DNA of 24,590 nt, from the NCBI GenBank assembly GCA_035715725.1, contig DASTKT010000006.1, positions 1 through 24,590 of the forward strand, given 5' to 3'. The stretch comes from JADGGV01 sp035715725. Lineage in GTDB: Bacteria > Gemmatimonadota > Gemmatimonadetes > Longimicrobiales > RSA9. The notes under the pieces were generated by a model. The model did not search any database. It saw only the letters and a program-made list of their open reading frames with translations, and had not been told where the DNA came from. The position numbers and the translations under genes are program-made. Below are positions 13,116 through 20,418 of this stretch, one piece after another; positions within the stretch are counted from its first letter, which is position 1, and each line of letters opens with the position of its first letter.

Positions 13116-13376
13116 TCGATCTCGATCTCGAGCGCGATCTCGATCTCGTGTGTTGCGGTTCCGAGCCCGAGCCCAGCGCCGCCGGCGCGGAGCCCGAGCC
13201 CGAGCCCGTCCGTGAAGCCGTTCTCGCGGCCTTCGCCGATGCAAACCGCTTCAAGGACGGGCTCGGGCTCCGCGCCCTGCGGGCGCTGGGCTCGGGCTCG
13301 AACGGCGAAAACACGAGGTCGCGCTCGAGTTCGGGCTCGAGATCGAGACCCGCGCCTGCGGCGCTGAGATCGAGAG
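13116..13376. repeat. about 260-bp imperfect palindrome between convergent genes
   Basis: The left half runs CGATCTCGATCTCGAGCGCG, then GAGCCCGAGCCCAGCGCC, then GGCGCGGAGCCCGAGCCC and GTCC; the right half carries the same blocks inverted and in reverse order. Inner arms are 13161-13211 and 13255-13300. Pairing resumes inside them (GTCC..TGAAGC against GCTTCA..GGAC), leaving a loop of roughly 30 bases. Outer arms are built from GATCTCGA and GAGCCC units. It occupies the 353-base gap between the epimerase and the minus-strand lipoprotein, which has no other gene, and could serve as a two-way terminator. Confidence 0.7.
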
Positions 13377-13411
13377 CGGACCACCCCCAACAACGAACGT
13401 CGCCCCCGCCC

Positions 13412-13801
13412 TCACATCGGATGCGTCGACACCAGGATCACGCCCTGCCCGTGGCCCACCCCCCAGCGCGCCGTCGCGGCCTTGCCGTCGAAGTGGCGGA
13501 TGTAGACGATCAGCCCGATCTCGATCGTGCGCAGCGTTTCGACTCCGCCCAGCCGCGTGTCGTCGAGGTAGACCAGCACCTCGCTCGGCCGCCCCAGCAG
13601 CGTGTCCGGACCCCGCGCCGACAGCCAGTTCGAGTGCAGCGCCGCCACCACGTCGAAGGCGGTATGGAAATCCTTCGCCTCGATCTGCTCCCGCGTGATC
13701 AGGCTCATGTCGGGGTGCGCGCGGTGGGAGCGGGAGCCGGCGCACGCCAGGCCGCCCACCACGAGGAGGACGGCCAGCAGACGGCCGGAGCGGAGGCGCA
13801 T
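13412..13801 (-). CDS. small plug-like lipoprotein
   Basis: The ATG at 13801 follows GAGGT by 4 bases; the product is 129 residues. The signal ends in GGLACAG, a lipobox. The mature part SLITREQIEAKDFHTAFDVV, LLGRPSEVLVYLDDTRLGG, VETLRTIEIGLIVYIRHFDG, then ATARWGVGHGQGVILVSTHP has the order of elements of a TonB plug (entry helix, name-your-residue loop, final GxGxGVILV strand) but is shorter and diverged. I regard it as a distant plug-domain lipoprotein, similar in plan to the one at 11003-11527. It is divergent from the GH3 gene and shares an AT-rich promoter region with it. Confidence 0.75.
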   Translation of the reverse strand: MRLRSGRLLAVLLVVGGLACAGSRSHRAHPDMSLITREQIEAKDFHTAFDVVAALHSNWLSARGPDTLLGRPSEVLVYLDDTRLGGVETLRTIEIGLIVYIRHFDGKAATARWGVGHGQGVILVSTHPM

Positions 13802-13940
13802 GGGGACCTCGACGAGGTCGGAGGGTGGGGCCCTTGTCCCTGCTCTTATTATGATCTTATCTTTTCCGACACGCCAGAGGATGGACGAAGTGCGGGCGCA
13901 CTACGGCGGGCGGACGGACACGGCAGCCGCGAGGATTACC
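13802..13940. promoter_or_regulatory. divergent promoter region (lipoprotein / GH3 operon)
   Basis: A notable AT-rich patch (TCTTATTATGATCTTATC, about 13844-13861) interrupts very GC-rich sequence midway between the two start codons. On the plus strand TTGTCC (13834-13839) and TATCTT (13858-13863) are 18 bases apart; on the minus strand CATAAT lies in the same patch. Both fits are weak, so exact promoters are uncertain. The GntR protein encoded downstream may bind here, but no clear GntR palindrome is seen. Confidence 0.35.
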
Positions 13941-16337
13941 ATGCGCGTCGGCACGCGACGCGGGGCGATCGCCTTGCTACTCTCGCTGGTCGGCCCGGGC
14001 GCGGCGGCGCAGGGCGGCGCGGGCGTGCCCGCGTACCGGGACCCGAAGCTGCCGATCGCGGCGCGGGTCGCGGACCTGCTCGGGCGGATGACGCTGGAGG
14101 AGAAGGTCGCGCAGATGCTCTGCCTCTCGACGGGGAAGCAGGGGATCACGGACGCGGCGGGGCGCTTCGATCCGGCGCGGGCGCCGGAGTGGTTCCGGGT
14201 GGGGATCGGCCGGATCGAGCGGCCGAGCGGCGGGCACGGCGCGCGGGCGGAGGCGGAATACACGAACGCGATCCAGCGGTGGGTGCGCGAGCACACGCGG
14301 CTGGGGATCCCGGTGCTGTTCCACGAGGAGGCGCTGCACGGCCTGATGGGGCCGGAGGCGACGAGCTTTCCGCAGGCGATCGCGCTGGCGAGCAGCTGGA
14401 ACCCGGAGCTGGTGGAGCGCGTGTTCGGCGTCGTCGCCTCGGAGACGCGGGCGCGGGGTGCGCAGCAGGTGCTGGCGCCGGTGATCGACGTGGCGCGGGA
14501 TCCCCGGTGGGGTCGGATCGAGGAGACGTTCGGCGAGGATCCGTATCTGACGGCGCGGCTGGGGGTTGCGGCCGTGCGGGGGCTCCAGGGGACGGACTCG
14601 CTGATCCGGCCGCCGCACGTCCTGGCGACGCTGAAGCACATGACGGGGCACGGCCAGCCGGAGTCGGGGACGAACGTGGGGCCGGCGTCGCTGGGAGAGC
14701 GCACGCTGCGGGACGTGTTCCTGTACCCGTTCGAGACGGTGATCCGGGAGGCGGGCGCGCGGAGCGTGATGGCGTCGTACAACGAGATCGACGGCGTGCC
14801 CTCGCACGTGAACGGGTGGCTGCTGGGGACGGTGCTGCGGGGGGAGTGGGGCTTCGACGGCGTCGTCGTCTCGGACTGGCATGCGCTGCGGGAGCTGGTC
14901 ACGCGGCATCACGTGGCGGCGGATGCGGCGGAGGCGGCGCGGCGGGCGCTGGCCGCGGGGGTGGACATCGAGCTTCCGGACGCGGACGTGTACGCGACGC
15001 TGGTGGAGCAGGTCCGGCGGGGGGACGTCCCGGAGGCCGAGGTGGACACGGCGGTGCGGCGGCTGCTGCGGGCGAAGTTCGAGCTGGGTCTGTTCGACGA
15101 TCCATTCGTGGACGTCGCGCGGGCGGAGCGCGTCTCGGGCGCGGCGGAGCAGCGGCCGCTGGCGCTGGAGGCGGCGCGCCAGTCGATCGTGCTGCTGAAG
15201 AACGAGGGGGGCGCGCTGCCGCTGGACGCGGCGCGGCTGTCGCGCGTGGCCGTGATCGGCCCGCACGCGGCGGAGGTGATGCTGGGGAGCTACTCCGGGA
15301 TCCCGCGGCACGCCGTCGCGTTCCTGGAGGGGATCCGCGCCCGGCTCGGGGCGGGCGCCACGGTGGAGTACGCCGAGGGCGCGCGCATCACGGAGGACTC
15401 GACGTTCACGGCGGAGCCGCAGCCGCACGTGGGCGGGACGCGCTCGCGGGCGCGCTCGTCGGCGGACCGGGTGGTGCTGGCGGACTCGGCGTCGAACGAG
15501 GCGCGCATCGCGGCGGCGGTGGCGCTGGCGCGGCGCAGCCAGGTCGCGATCGTGGTGGTCGGTGACAACGAGGCGACGTCGCGCGAGGGCTTCTCGGAGC
15601 AGCACCTCGGCGACCGCACGGCGCTGGGGCTGCCGGGCCGGCAGGCGGACCTCGTCCGCGCGGTGGTGGCCACGGGGACGCCGACGGTGCTGGTGCTCGA
15701 GAACGGGCGGCCGGCGTCGATCCCGGGCCTCGTCGCCCGGGTGCCGGCGGTCGTGGAGGCGTGGTACCCGGGGCAGGAGGGCGGCACCGCGCTGGCCGAG
15801 GTACTGTTCGGCGACGTGAATCCGGGCGGGAAGCTCCCGGTCACGGTGGCGCGGGACGTCGGGCAGCTCCCGGTCTTCTACGACCGGAAGCCGACGGCGC
15901 GGCGGGGGTACCTGTTCGATACGACGGCGCCGCTGTTCCCGTTCGGCTGGGGGCTGTCGTACACGACGTTCGCGTACTCGGCGCCGCGCGTGAGTCCCGC
16001 GCGCATCGCGCCGGACGGGCGCGCGACGGTGTCGGTCGACGTGACGAACACCGGCGCGCGCGCGGGCGACGAGGTGGTGCAGCTCTACATCCGCGACCGC
16101 GTCAGCCTGGCGACGCGGCCGGTCAAGGAGCTGCGCGGGTTCCGGCGCATTGGCCTGCGCCCCGGCGAGACGCGGACGGTCACGTTCGAGCTGGGGCCGC
16201 GGGAGCTGTCGTATCACGGGGTGGACATGAAGCGCATCGTCGAGCCGGGGTGGTTCGACGTGATGATAGGCGGAAATTCGGAGGATGTCGGGACCGTGTC
16301 CCTCGAGGTCACGTCGGGGATCGCGGCGCGGCCCTGA
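13941..16337 (+). CDS. glycoside hydrolase family 3 (beta-glucosidase/beta-xylosidase type)
   Basis: The ATG at 13941 (GAGG upstream) begins a 798-residue exported protein with a Sec signal ending near GAAAQ; an in-frame ATG at 13881 would put 20 residues before the signal. GH3 N-domain motifs: FHEEALHGLMG, RDPRWGRIEETFGEDPYL, LKHMTGHGQPESG and GVVVSDWHAL, whose Asp312 is the expected nucleophile. The second domain has LLKNEGGALPL and AVIGPHA, then WYPGQEGGTALAEVLFGDVNPGGKL in pieces, and a C-terminal fibronectin III-like domain (VDVTNTGARAGDEVVQLYI). It would release terminal glucose or xylose in the periplasm. First gene of a plus-strand run with GntR, GH115 and GH43, so beta-xylosidase or broad activity on xylo-oligosaccharides is likely, though not provable from sequence. 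Confidence 0.95.
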   Translation: MRVGTRRGAIALLLSLVGPGAAAQGGAGVPAYRDPKLPIAARVADLLGRMTLEEKVAQMLCLSTGKQGITDAAGRFDPARAPEWFRVGIGRIERPSGGHGARAEAEYTNAIQRWVREHTRLGIPVLFHEEALHGLMGPEATSFPQAIALASSWNPELVERVFGVVASETRARGAQQVLAPVIDVARDPRWGRIEETFGEDPYLTARLGVAAVRGLQGTDSLIRPPHVLATLKHMTGHGQPESGTNVGPASLGERTLRDVFLYPFETVIREAGARSVMASYNEIDGVPSHVNGWLLGTVLRGEWGFDGVVVSDWHALRELVTRHHVAADAAEAARRALAAGVDIELPDADVYATLVEQVRRGDVPEAEVDTAVRRLLRAKFELGLFDDPFVDVARAERVSGAAEQRPLALEAARQSIVLLKNEGGALPLDAARLSRVAVIGPHAAEVMLGSYSGIPRHAVAFLEGIRARLGAGATVEYAEGARITEDSTFTAEPQPHVGGTRSRARSSADRVVLADSASNEARIAAAVALARRSQVAIVVVGDNEATSREGFSEQHLGDRTALGLPGRQADLVRAVVATGTPTVLVLENGRPASIPGLVARVPAVVEAWYPGQEGGTALAEVLFGDVNPGGKLPVTVARDVGQLPVFYDRKPTARRGYLFDTTAPLFPFGWGLSYTTFAYSAPRVSPARIAPDGRATVSVDVTNTGARAGDEVVQLYIRDRVSLATRPVKELRGFRRIGLRPGETRTVTFELGPRELSYHGVDMKRIVEPGWFDVMIGGNSEDVGTVSLEVTSGIAARP

Positions 16338-16372
16338 GGGGCAGGCCCGCATCGGGAAAGGGAAGGACCGAG

Positions 16373-17092
16373 ATGAAGGACGCGTTCGCACCGGTCGTGA
16401 AGCAGAGCCTGTCGGACCGGCTGGCCAACCAGATCCGCCAGCTCATCCGCACCGGGAACTACCAGGAGGGCGACCGGCTCCCGGCGATCATGGAGATGGC
16501 GCGCCGCTTCCGCGTCGGGCACCCGACGGTGCGGGAAGCGCTGAAGAAGCTGGAGACGATGGGCTTCGTCGAGATCCGCCACGGCTCGGGCGTCTACGTG
16601 ACGCGCAGCGAGGACGTGCTGGTGCACGCGAGCCCGGACTACACCGGCACGGTCACGAAGAAGCTGCTCGTCGACCTGATCGAGGCGCGCATGCCGCTCG
16701 AGACGCAGTCGGCGGTGCTGGCCGCGCGCCACGCCACCGAGGCGAACCTCCAGGCGATGCGCGACCTGCTCGCGACCGCCGAGGCGCACTTCGACGACGA
16801 CGACCAGCTCAACACGGTCAACATGGCGTTCCACCGCGAGATCGCGCGCGCCTCCGGCAACACCGTGCTGGCGCAGCTGCTGGACGTGCTCCGCGACCTC
16901 TTCACCGAGGAGCAGCGCCTGATCCTCGGCATCTTCGGCTCGCGCGAGGCGGACCACGAGCAGCACGTCGAGATCCTGGACGCGCTCGAGAGACGGGACG
17001 AGACGCTCGCCGCCGACCGGATGCGCAAGCACCTGGAGAGCGTGCAGGACGCGGTGCTCCGCTGGGACCCGGAGGCCCACCCGGTGGGGTGA
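16373..17092 (+). CDS. GntR/FadR-family (FCD domain) transcriptional regulator
   Basis: The ATG at 16373 has GGAAGG upstream and lies 35 bases after the GH3 stop, so it is probably in the same transcript. The 239-residue protein has the winged HTH of GntR proteins at about 10-75 (LSDRLANQIRQLIRTGNYQE, GDRLPAIMEMARRFRVGHPT, VREALKKLETMGFVEIRHGSG) and an all-helical FCD ligand domain at about 90-230 with the metal-binding pattern (FHREIARASGN and the late HxxxxxxL helix EHVEILDALERRD). FCD regulators often sense sugar acids or their breakdown products. Next to GH115, which frees glucuronic acid derivatives, a uronate-type signal is a reasonable guess. Confidence 0.93.
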   Translation: MKDAFAPVVKQSLSDRLANQIRQLIRTGNYQEGDRLPAIMEMARRFRVGHPTVREALKKLETMGFVEIRHGSGVYVTRSEDVLVHASPDYTGTVTKKLLVDLIEARMPLETQSAVLAARHATEANLQAMRDLLATAEAHFDDDDQLNTVNMAFHREIARASGNTVLAQLLDVLRDLFTEEQRLILGIFGSREADHEQHVEILDALERRDETLAADRMRKHLESVQDAVLRWDPEAHPVG

Positions 17093-17192
17093 CGCCACCC
17101 GCCGCGACGGCCGCGCGGCGGCTCGATCCCGGCCGGTCGCCCGTGGCCGACGGGCTCGACCCCCTCGATCCCCCGGAGGGACGGCAACCCTC

Positions 17193-20100
17193 GTGACTCA
17201 CAGGACCCTCGCGCTGCTCGCCACCGGCACCGCGCTCCTCGCGGCCGCCGCGGCGCCCCGCGCGGCCGCGGCGCAGGGCGTGCCCGGCCTTCCGGACGGC
17301 GGCGCGGCGTACGTCGCCGCACGGGACGGCCCGGGCCGCTTCCCGCTCGCCGTGGCCGGCCGGCCGGCGGCGCTGTGGGTGGACTCCGCCGACCACGCCG
17401 GCGTGATCCGCGCGGTCGGGGAGCTGCGCGCGGACGTGGCGCGCGTCACCGGCGCCGAGCCGGCGCTCGAGGTCGGCGGTGCGCCGGCGGCCGGCCCCGT
17501 CGTCCTCGTCGGCACGCTCGGGAGGAGCGCGCTCGTCGACCGCCTCGTGCGCGAGAAGAAGCTCGACATGGGCGACGTCGCCGGCCGCTGGGAGACGTTC
17601 GTCGTCCAGGCGGTGCGCCGGCCGCTCCCCGGCGTCGAGGAGGCGCTCGTCGTCGCCGGGAGCGACAAGCGCGGCACGATCTACGGCGTCTACGACCTCT
17701 CCGCGCAGATCGGCGTGTCGCCGTGGTACTGGTGGGCGGACGTCCCGGTCCGCCGCCAGGCCAGCCTGTTCGTGCTCCCCGGCCGCCACACGCAGGGCGA
17801 GCCGGCGGTCCGCTACCGCGGGATCTTCCTGAACGACGAAGCGCCCGCGCTCTCCGGCTGGGCCCGCGAGAAGTTCGGCGGCTTCGACCACCGGTTCTAC
17901 GAGAAGGTCTTCGAGCTGATCCTGCGGCTGAAGGGGAACTACCTCTGGCCGGCCATGTGGGGGAGCGCGTTCGCCGACGACGACACGGCGAGCCCGCGCC
18001 TCGCCGACGAGTACGGCATCGTCATGGGCACGTCGCACCACGAGCCGATGACGCGCGCGCAGGCCGAGTGGCACCGCTACGGCGCCGGGCCGTGGAACTA
18101 CGAGCAGAACGACTCGACGCTGCGCCGGTTCTGGCGCCAGGGAATCGAGCGGATGGGCTCGCGCGAGAACATCGTGACGATCGGCATGCGCGGCGACGGC
18201 GACATGCCGATGACGGAGGGGAGCAACATCGCGCTGCTGGAGCGGATCGTCGCCGACCAGCGCCGCATCATCGCCGACGTCACGGGCAAGCCCGCGTCGG
18301 AGACGCCCCAGCTCTGGGCGCTCTACAAGGAGGTGCAGGACTACTACGACAAGGGGATGCGCGTGCCGGACGACGTCACGCTCCTCTTCTCGGACGACAA
18401 CTGGGGCAACCTCCGCCGGCTCCCTGCCGCGAAGGACCGCGCCCGCCGCGGCGGCTTCGGCATCTACTACCACTTCGACTACGTCGGCGGGCCGCGCAAC
18501 TACAAGTGGATCAACACGAACCCGATCGCCCGCGTGTGGGAGCAGATGAACCTGGCCTACCGGTACGGCGCGGACCGGATCTGGATCGTGAACGTCGGCG
18601 ACCTGAAGCCGATGGAGCTGCCGATCTCGTTCTTCCTCGACTTCGCGTGGGCCCCCGACCGCTGGCCGGCCGAGCGGCTCCCCGAGTACACGCGCCGCTG
18701 GGCCGCGCAGCAGTTCGGCGCCGCGCACGCCGCCGAGATCGCGGAGCTGCTCACCGCGTACACGAAGCTGAACGGCCGGCGCAAGCCGGAGCTGCTCGCC
18801 CCCGAGACGTACAGCCTGACGAGCTACGACGAGGCGGAGACGGTCGTCGCCGAGTGGAAAACGCTGGAAGCGAAGGCCGAGCGGCTCTCGCGCGCGCTCC
18901 CCGCCGCCGACCGCGACGCGTTCTACGAGCTCGTGCAGCACCCGATCGAGGCGGGCGCGAACCTGAACGAGCTGTACGTCACGGTCGCGCTGAACCGGCG
19001 GTACGCGCGCGAGGGGCGCGCGGCGACGAACGAGCTGGCCGACCGCGCGAGAGCGCTGTTCGAGCGCGATGCCGCGATCTCGCGGAAGTACAACGAGGAG
19101 CTGGCCGGCGGGAAGTGGCGCCACATGATGGATCAGACGCACATCGGCTACACCTACTGGCAGGAGCCGCCGCGGAACGTGATGCCGCGGGTGGACGTGA
19201 TCCAGGTCCCGGAGGCGGGGGAGATGGGCGTCGCGTGGGAGGGCGAGCCGGAGCCCGGGCCGCGCGGCCCGCCCGGCGCGGCGCGGCGGACCCCGCCCGC
19301 GCTCCCCCGCTTCGACCCGTACCTGCGCCAGACGTACCACATCGACGTCTACAACCGCGGCCGGACGCCGTTCGAGTACGCGGCGCGGGCCGGCGCGCCC
19401 TGGCTGCTCGTCACCCCGGAGAGCGGCACGGTCGAGAAGCAGACGCGCGTGAGCGTCAGCGTGGACTGGGCCCGCGTCCCGCCCGGCGACCAGCGCGCGC
19501 CGATCACCGTGAGCGGGCCGGGCGGCCGCAGCGTCGTGATCCAGGCCATCGTCGCCAACCCGGCCGCGCCGAAGCGGGACGACGTGGTCGGCTTCGTGGA
19601 GAGCGACGGCTACGTCTCCATGGAGGCCGAGCACTACACCCGCGCGGTGGGCGGCGGCGGCGTGCACTGGCAGCGCATCCCGGACCTCGGCCGGACGCTC
19701 TCCGGGATGACGCCCTTCCCGGTCACGGCCTCGCCCCGCTCGGCCGGCGGCGAGTCTCCCCGCCTCGAGTACCGCGTCTACCTGTTCGACGCCGGCGACG
19801 TCTCCGTTAGCGCCTACCTCTCGCCCACGCTCGACTTCACCGGCTCGGCGGCGGGGCTCGGCTACGCGGTCTCGTTCGACGACGAGCCGCCGCAGCTCGT
19901 CCGGCTGGGGCCGGACACGTCGAACGCGGCGTGGGAGAAGGCGGTCTCGGACAACATCCGCGTCATGATCACCCACCACCGGATCGCATCGACGGGCGCG
20001 CACGTGCTGAAGTTCTGGATGGTCGATCCGGGCGTGGTGCTGCAGAAGCTGGTGATCGACGCGGGCGGCGTGCGGCCGAGCTACCTCGGGCCGCCGGAGA

Positions 20101-20204
20101 GCTTCCACGGCAACGGAAATGACTCGCCGCAGAGGCGCAGAGCGCGCAGAGCGACGGCGGAAGCCGGCGGCGAGCCGCATTCGCCGGCGAGCGCATCGAA
20201 TTGA
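17193..20204 (+). CDS. GH115 xylan alpha-glucuronidase
   Basis: GH115 enzymes remove glucuronic acid or its 4-O-methyl form from the xylan backbone. The GTG at 17193 (GGAGGG about 10 bases upstream) begins a Sec signal ending near AAAAQ. The family core is clear: YRGIFLNDEAPALSGWA near 208, LILRLKGNYLWPAMWGSAF, GTSHHEPMTRAQAEW, ENIVTIGMRGDGDMPM, LFSDDNWGNLRRLP, YYHFDYVGGPRNYKWI, and AYRYGADRIWIVNVGDLKP. A beta-rich middle part and the GH115 C-terminal domain (GYVSMEAEHYTRAV, about 800 onward) follow. At 1003 residues it is full length. The last about 25 residues after FHGNG (DSPQRRRARRATAEAGGEP...) are unrelated to the family and are encoded by a dispersed repeat. It lies 100 bases after the GntR gene. 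Confidence 0.95.
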   Translation: MTHRTLALLATGTALLAAAAAPRAAAAQGVPGLPDGGAAYVAARDGPGRFPLAVAGRPAALWVDSADHAGVIRAVGELRADVARVTGAEPALEVGGAPAAGPVVLVGTLGRSALVDRLVREKKLDMGDVAGRWETFVVQAVRRPLPGVEEALVVAGSDKRGTIYGVYDLSAQIGVSPWYWWADVPVRRQASLFVLPGRHTQGEPAVRYRGIFLNDEAPALSGWAREKFGGFDHRFYEKVFELILRLKGNYLWPAMWGSAFADDDTASPRLADEYGIVMGTSHHEPMTRAQAEWHRYGAGPWNYEQNDSTLRRFWRQGIERMGSRENIVTIGMRGDGDMPMTEGSNIALLERIVADQRRIIADVTGKPASETPQLWALYKEVQDYYDKGMRVPDDVTLLFSDDNWGNLRRLPAAKDRARRGGFGIYYHFDYVGGPRNYKWINTNPIARVWEQMNLAYRYGADRIWIVNVGDLKPMELPISFFLDFAWAPDRWPAERLPEYTRRWAAQQFGAAHAAEIAELLTAYTKLNGRRKPELLAPETYSLTSYDEAETVVAEWKTLEAKAERLSRALPAADRDAFYELVQHPIEAGANLNELYVTVALNRRYAREGRAATNELADRARALFERDAAISRKYNEELAGGKWRHMMDQTHIGYTYWQEPPRNVMPRVDVIQVPEAGEMGVAWEGEPEPGPRGPPGAARRTPPALPRFDPYLRQTYHIDVYNRGRTPFEYAARAGAPWLLVTPESGTVEKQTRVSVSVDWARVPPGDQRAPITVSGPGGRSVVIQAIVANPAAPKRDDVVGFVESDGYVSMEAEHYTRAVGGGGVHWQRIPDLGRTLSGMTPFPVTASPRSAGGESPRLEYRVYLFDAGDVSVSAYLSPTLDFTGSAAGLGYAVSFDDEPPQLVRLGPDTSNAAWEKAVSDNIRVMITHHRIASTGAHVLKFWMVDPGVVLQKLVIDAGGVRPSYLGPPESFHGNGNDSPQRRRARRATAEAGGEPHSPASASN
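20127..20142 (-). repeat. dispersed CTCTGCGCC-type repeat, left copy
   Basis: CCGCAGAGGCGCAGAG is the exact reverse complement of 20396-20411, and similarity extends to about 30 bp (further CGCAG and ACGG blocks match). This copy lies inside the 3' end of the GH115 reading frame and encodes part of its arginine-rich tail. Repeats of this wording occur between genes in several bacterial phyla. Confidence 0.6.
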
Positions 20205-20274
20205 AGGCGGACCGGGCTATGCCGGCCCCGGCGTGCGACCATGAACCTGTCGTTGCACCGGTGACCCTCGTCCC

Positions 20275-20308
20275 ACCGGTCCAACTCGAAAAAAGGAGTC
20301 GGACCGGT
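20275..20308. terminator. hairpin with ACCGGTCC arms
   Basis: ACCGGTCCAACTC (20275-20287) and GAGTCGGACCGGT (20296-20308) pair with one mismatch around the loop GAAAAAAG. It sits in the 214-base gap between GH115 and GH43, together with further ACCGGT copies at 20267 and 20330. Without a U tract it is not a classic terminator; it could equally be a transcript-processing or protein-binding site separating the two genes. Confidence 0.35.
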
Positions 20309-20395
20309 CACCCGCGGTCGACCGGTCCAATCTCGAGGTCGTTTCCGGTGCGACGAACCCGCGCCGCCCGGCTTTCCGTGGCCGTTCCCTGCGTC

Positions 20396-20411
20396 CTCTG
20401 CGCCTCTGCGG
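20396..20411 (+). repeat. dispersed CTCTGCGCC-type repeat, right copy
   Basis: CTCTGCGCCTCTGCGG, inverted relative to 20127-20142. The GGAG that serves as the ribosome site of the GH43 gene overlaps its end (GCGGAGAAATA then ATG), so the repeat forms the immediate leader of that gene. Confidence 0.6.
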
Positions 20412-20418
20412 AGAAATA

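Noticed and set aside
13977..16391. Minus-strand open frame of about 800 codons
   Set aside because: Antisense shadow of the GH3 gene; no recognisable protein features.
17093..17192. CCGCCGCG/CGCGGCGG hairpin after the GntR gene as a terminator
   Set aside because: Short, no U tract, and such matches are common at this GC content; too weak to call.
16902..20180. Minus-strand open frame of over 1,000 codons
   Set aside because: Shadow of the GH115 gene caused by high GC at third positions; no domains, and the plus-strand protein has full family motifs.
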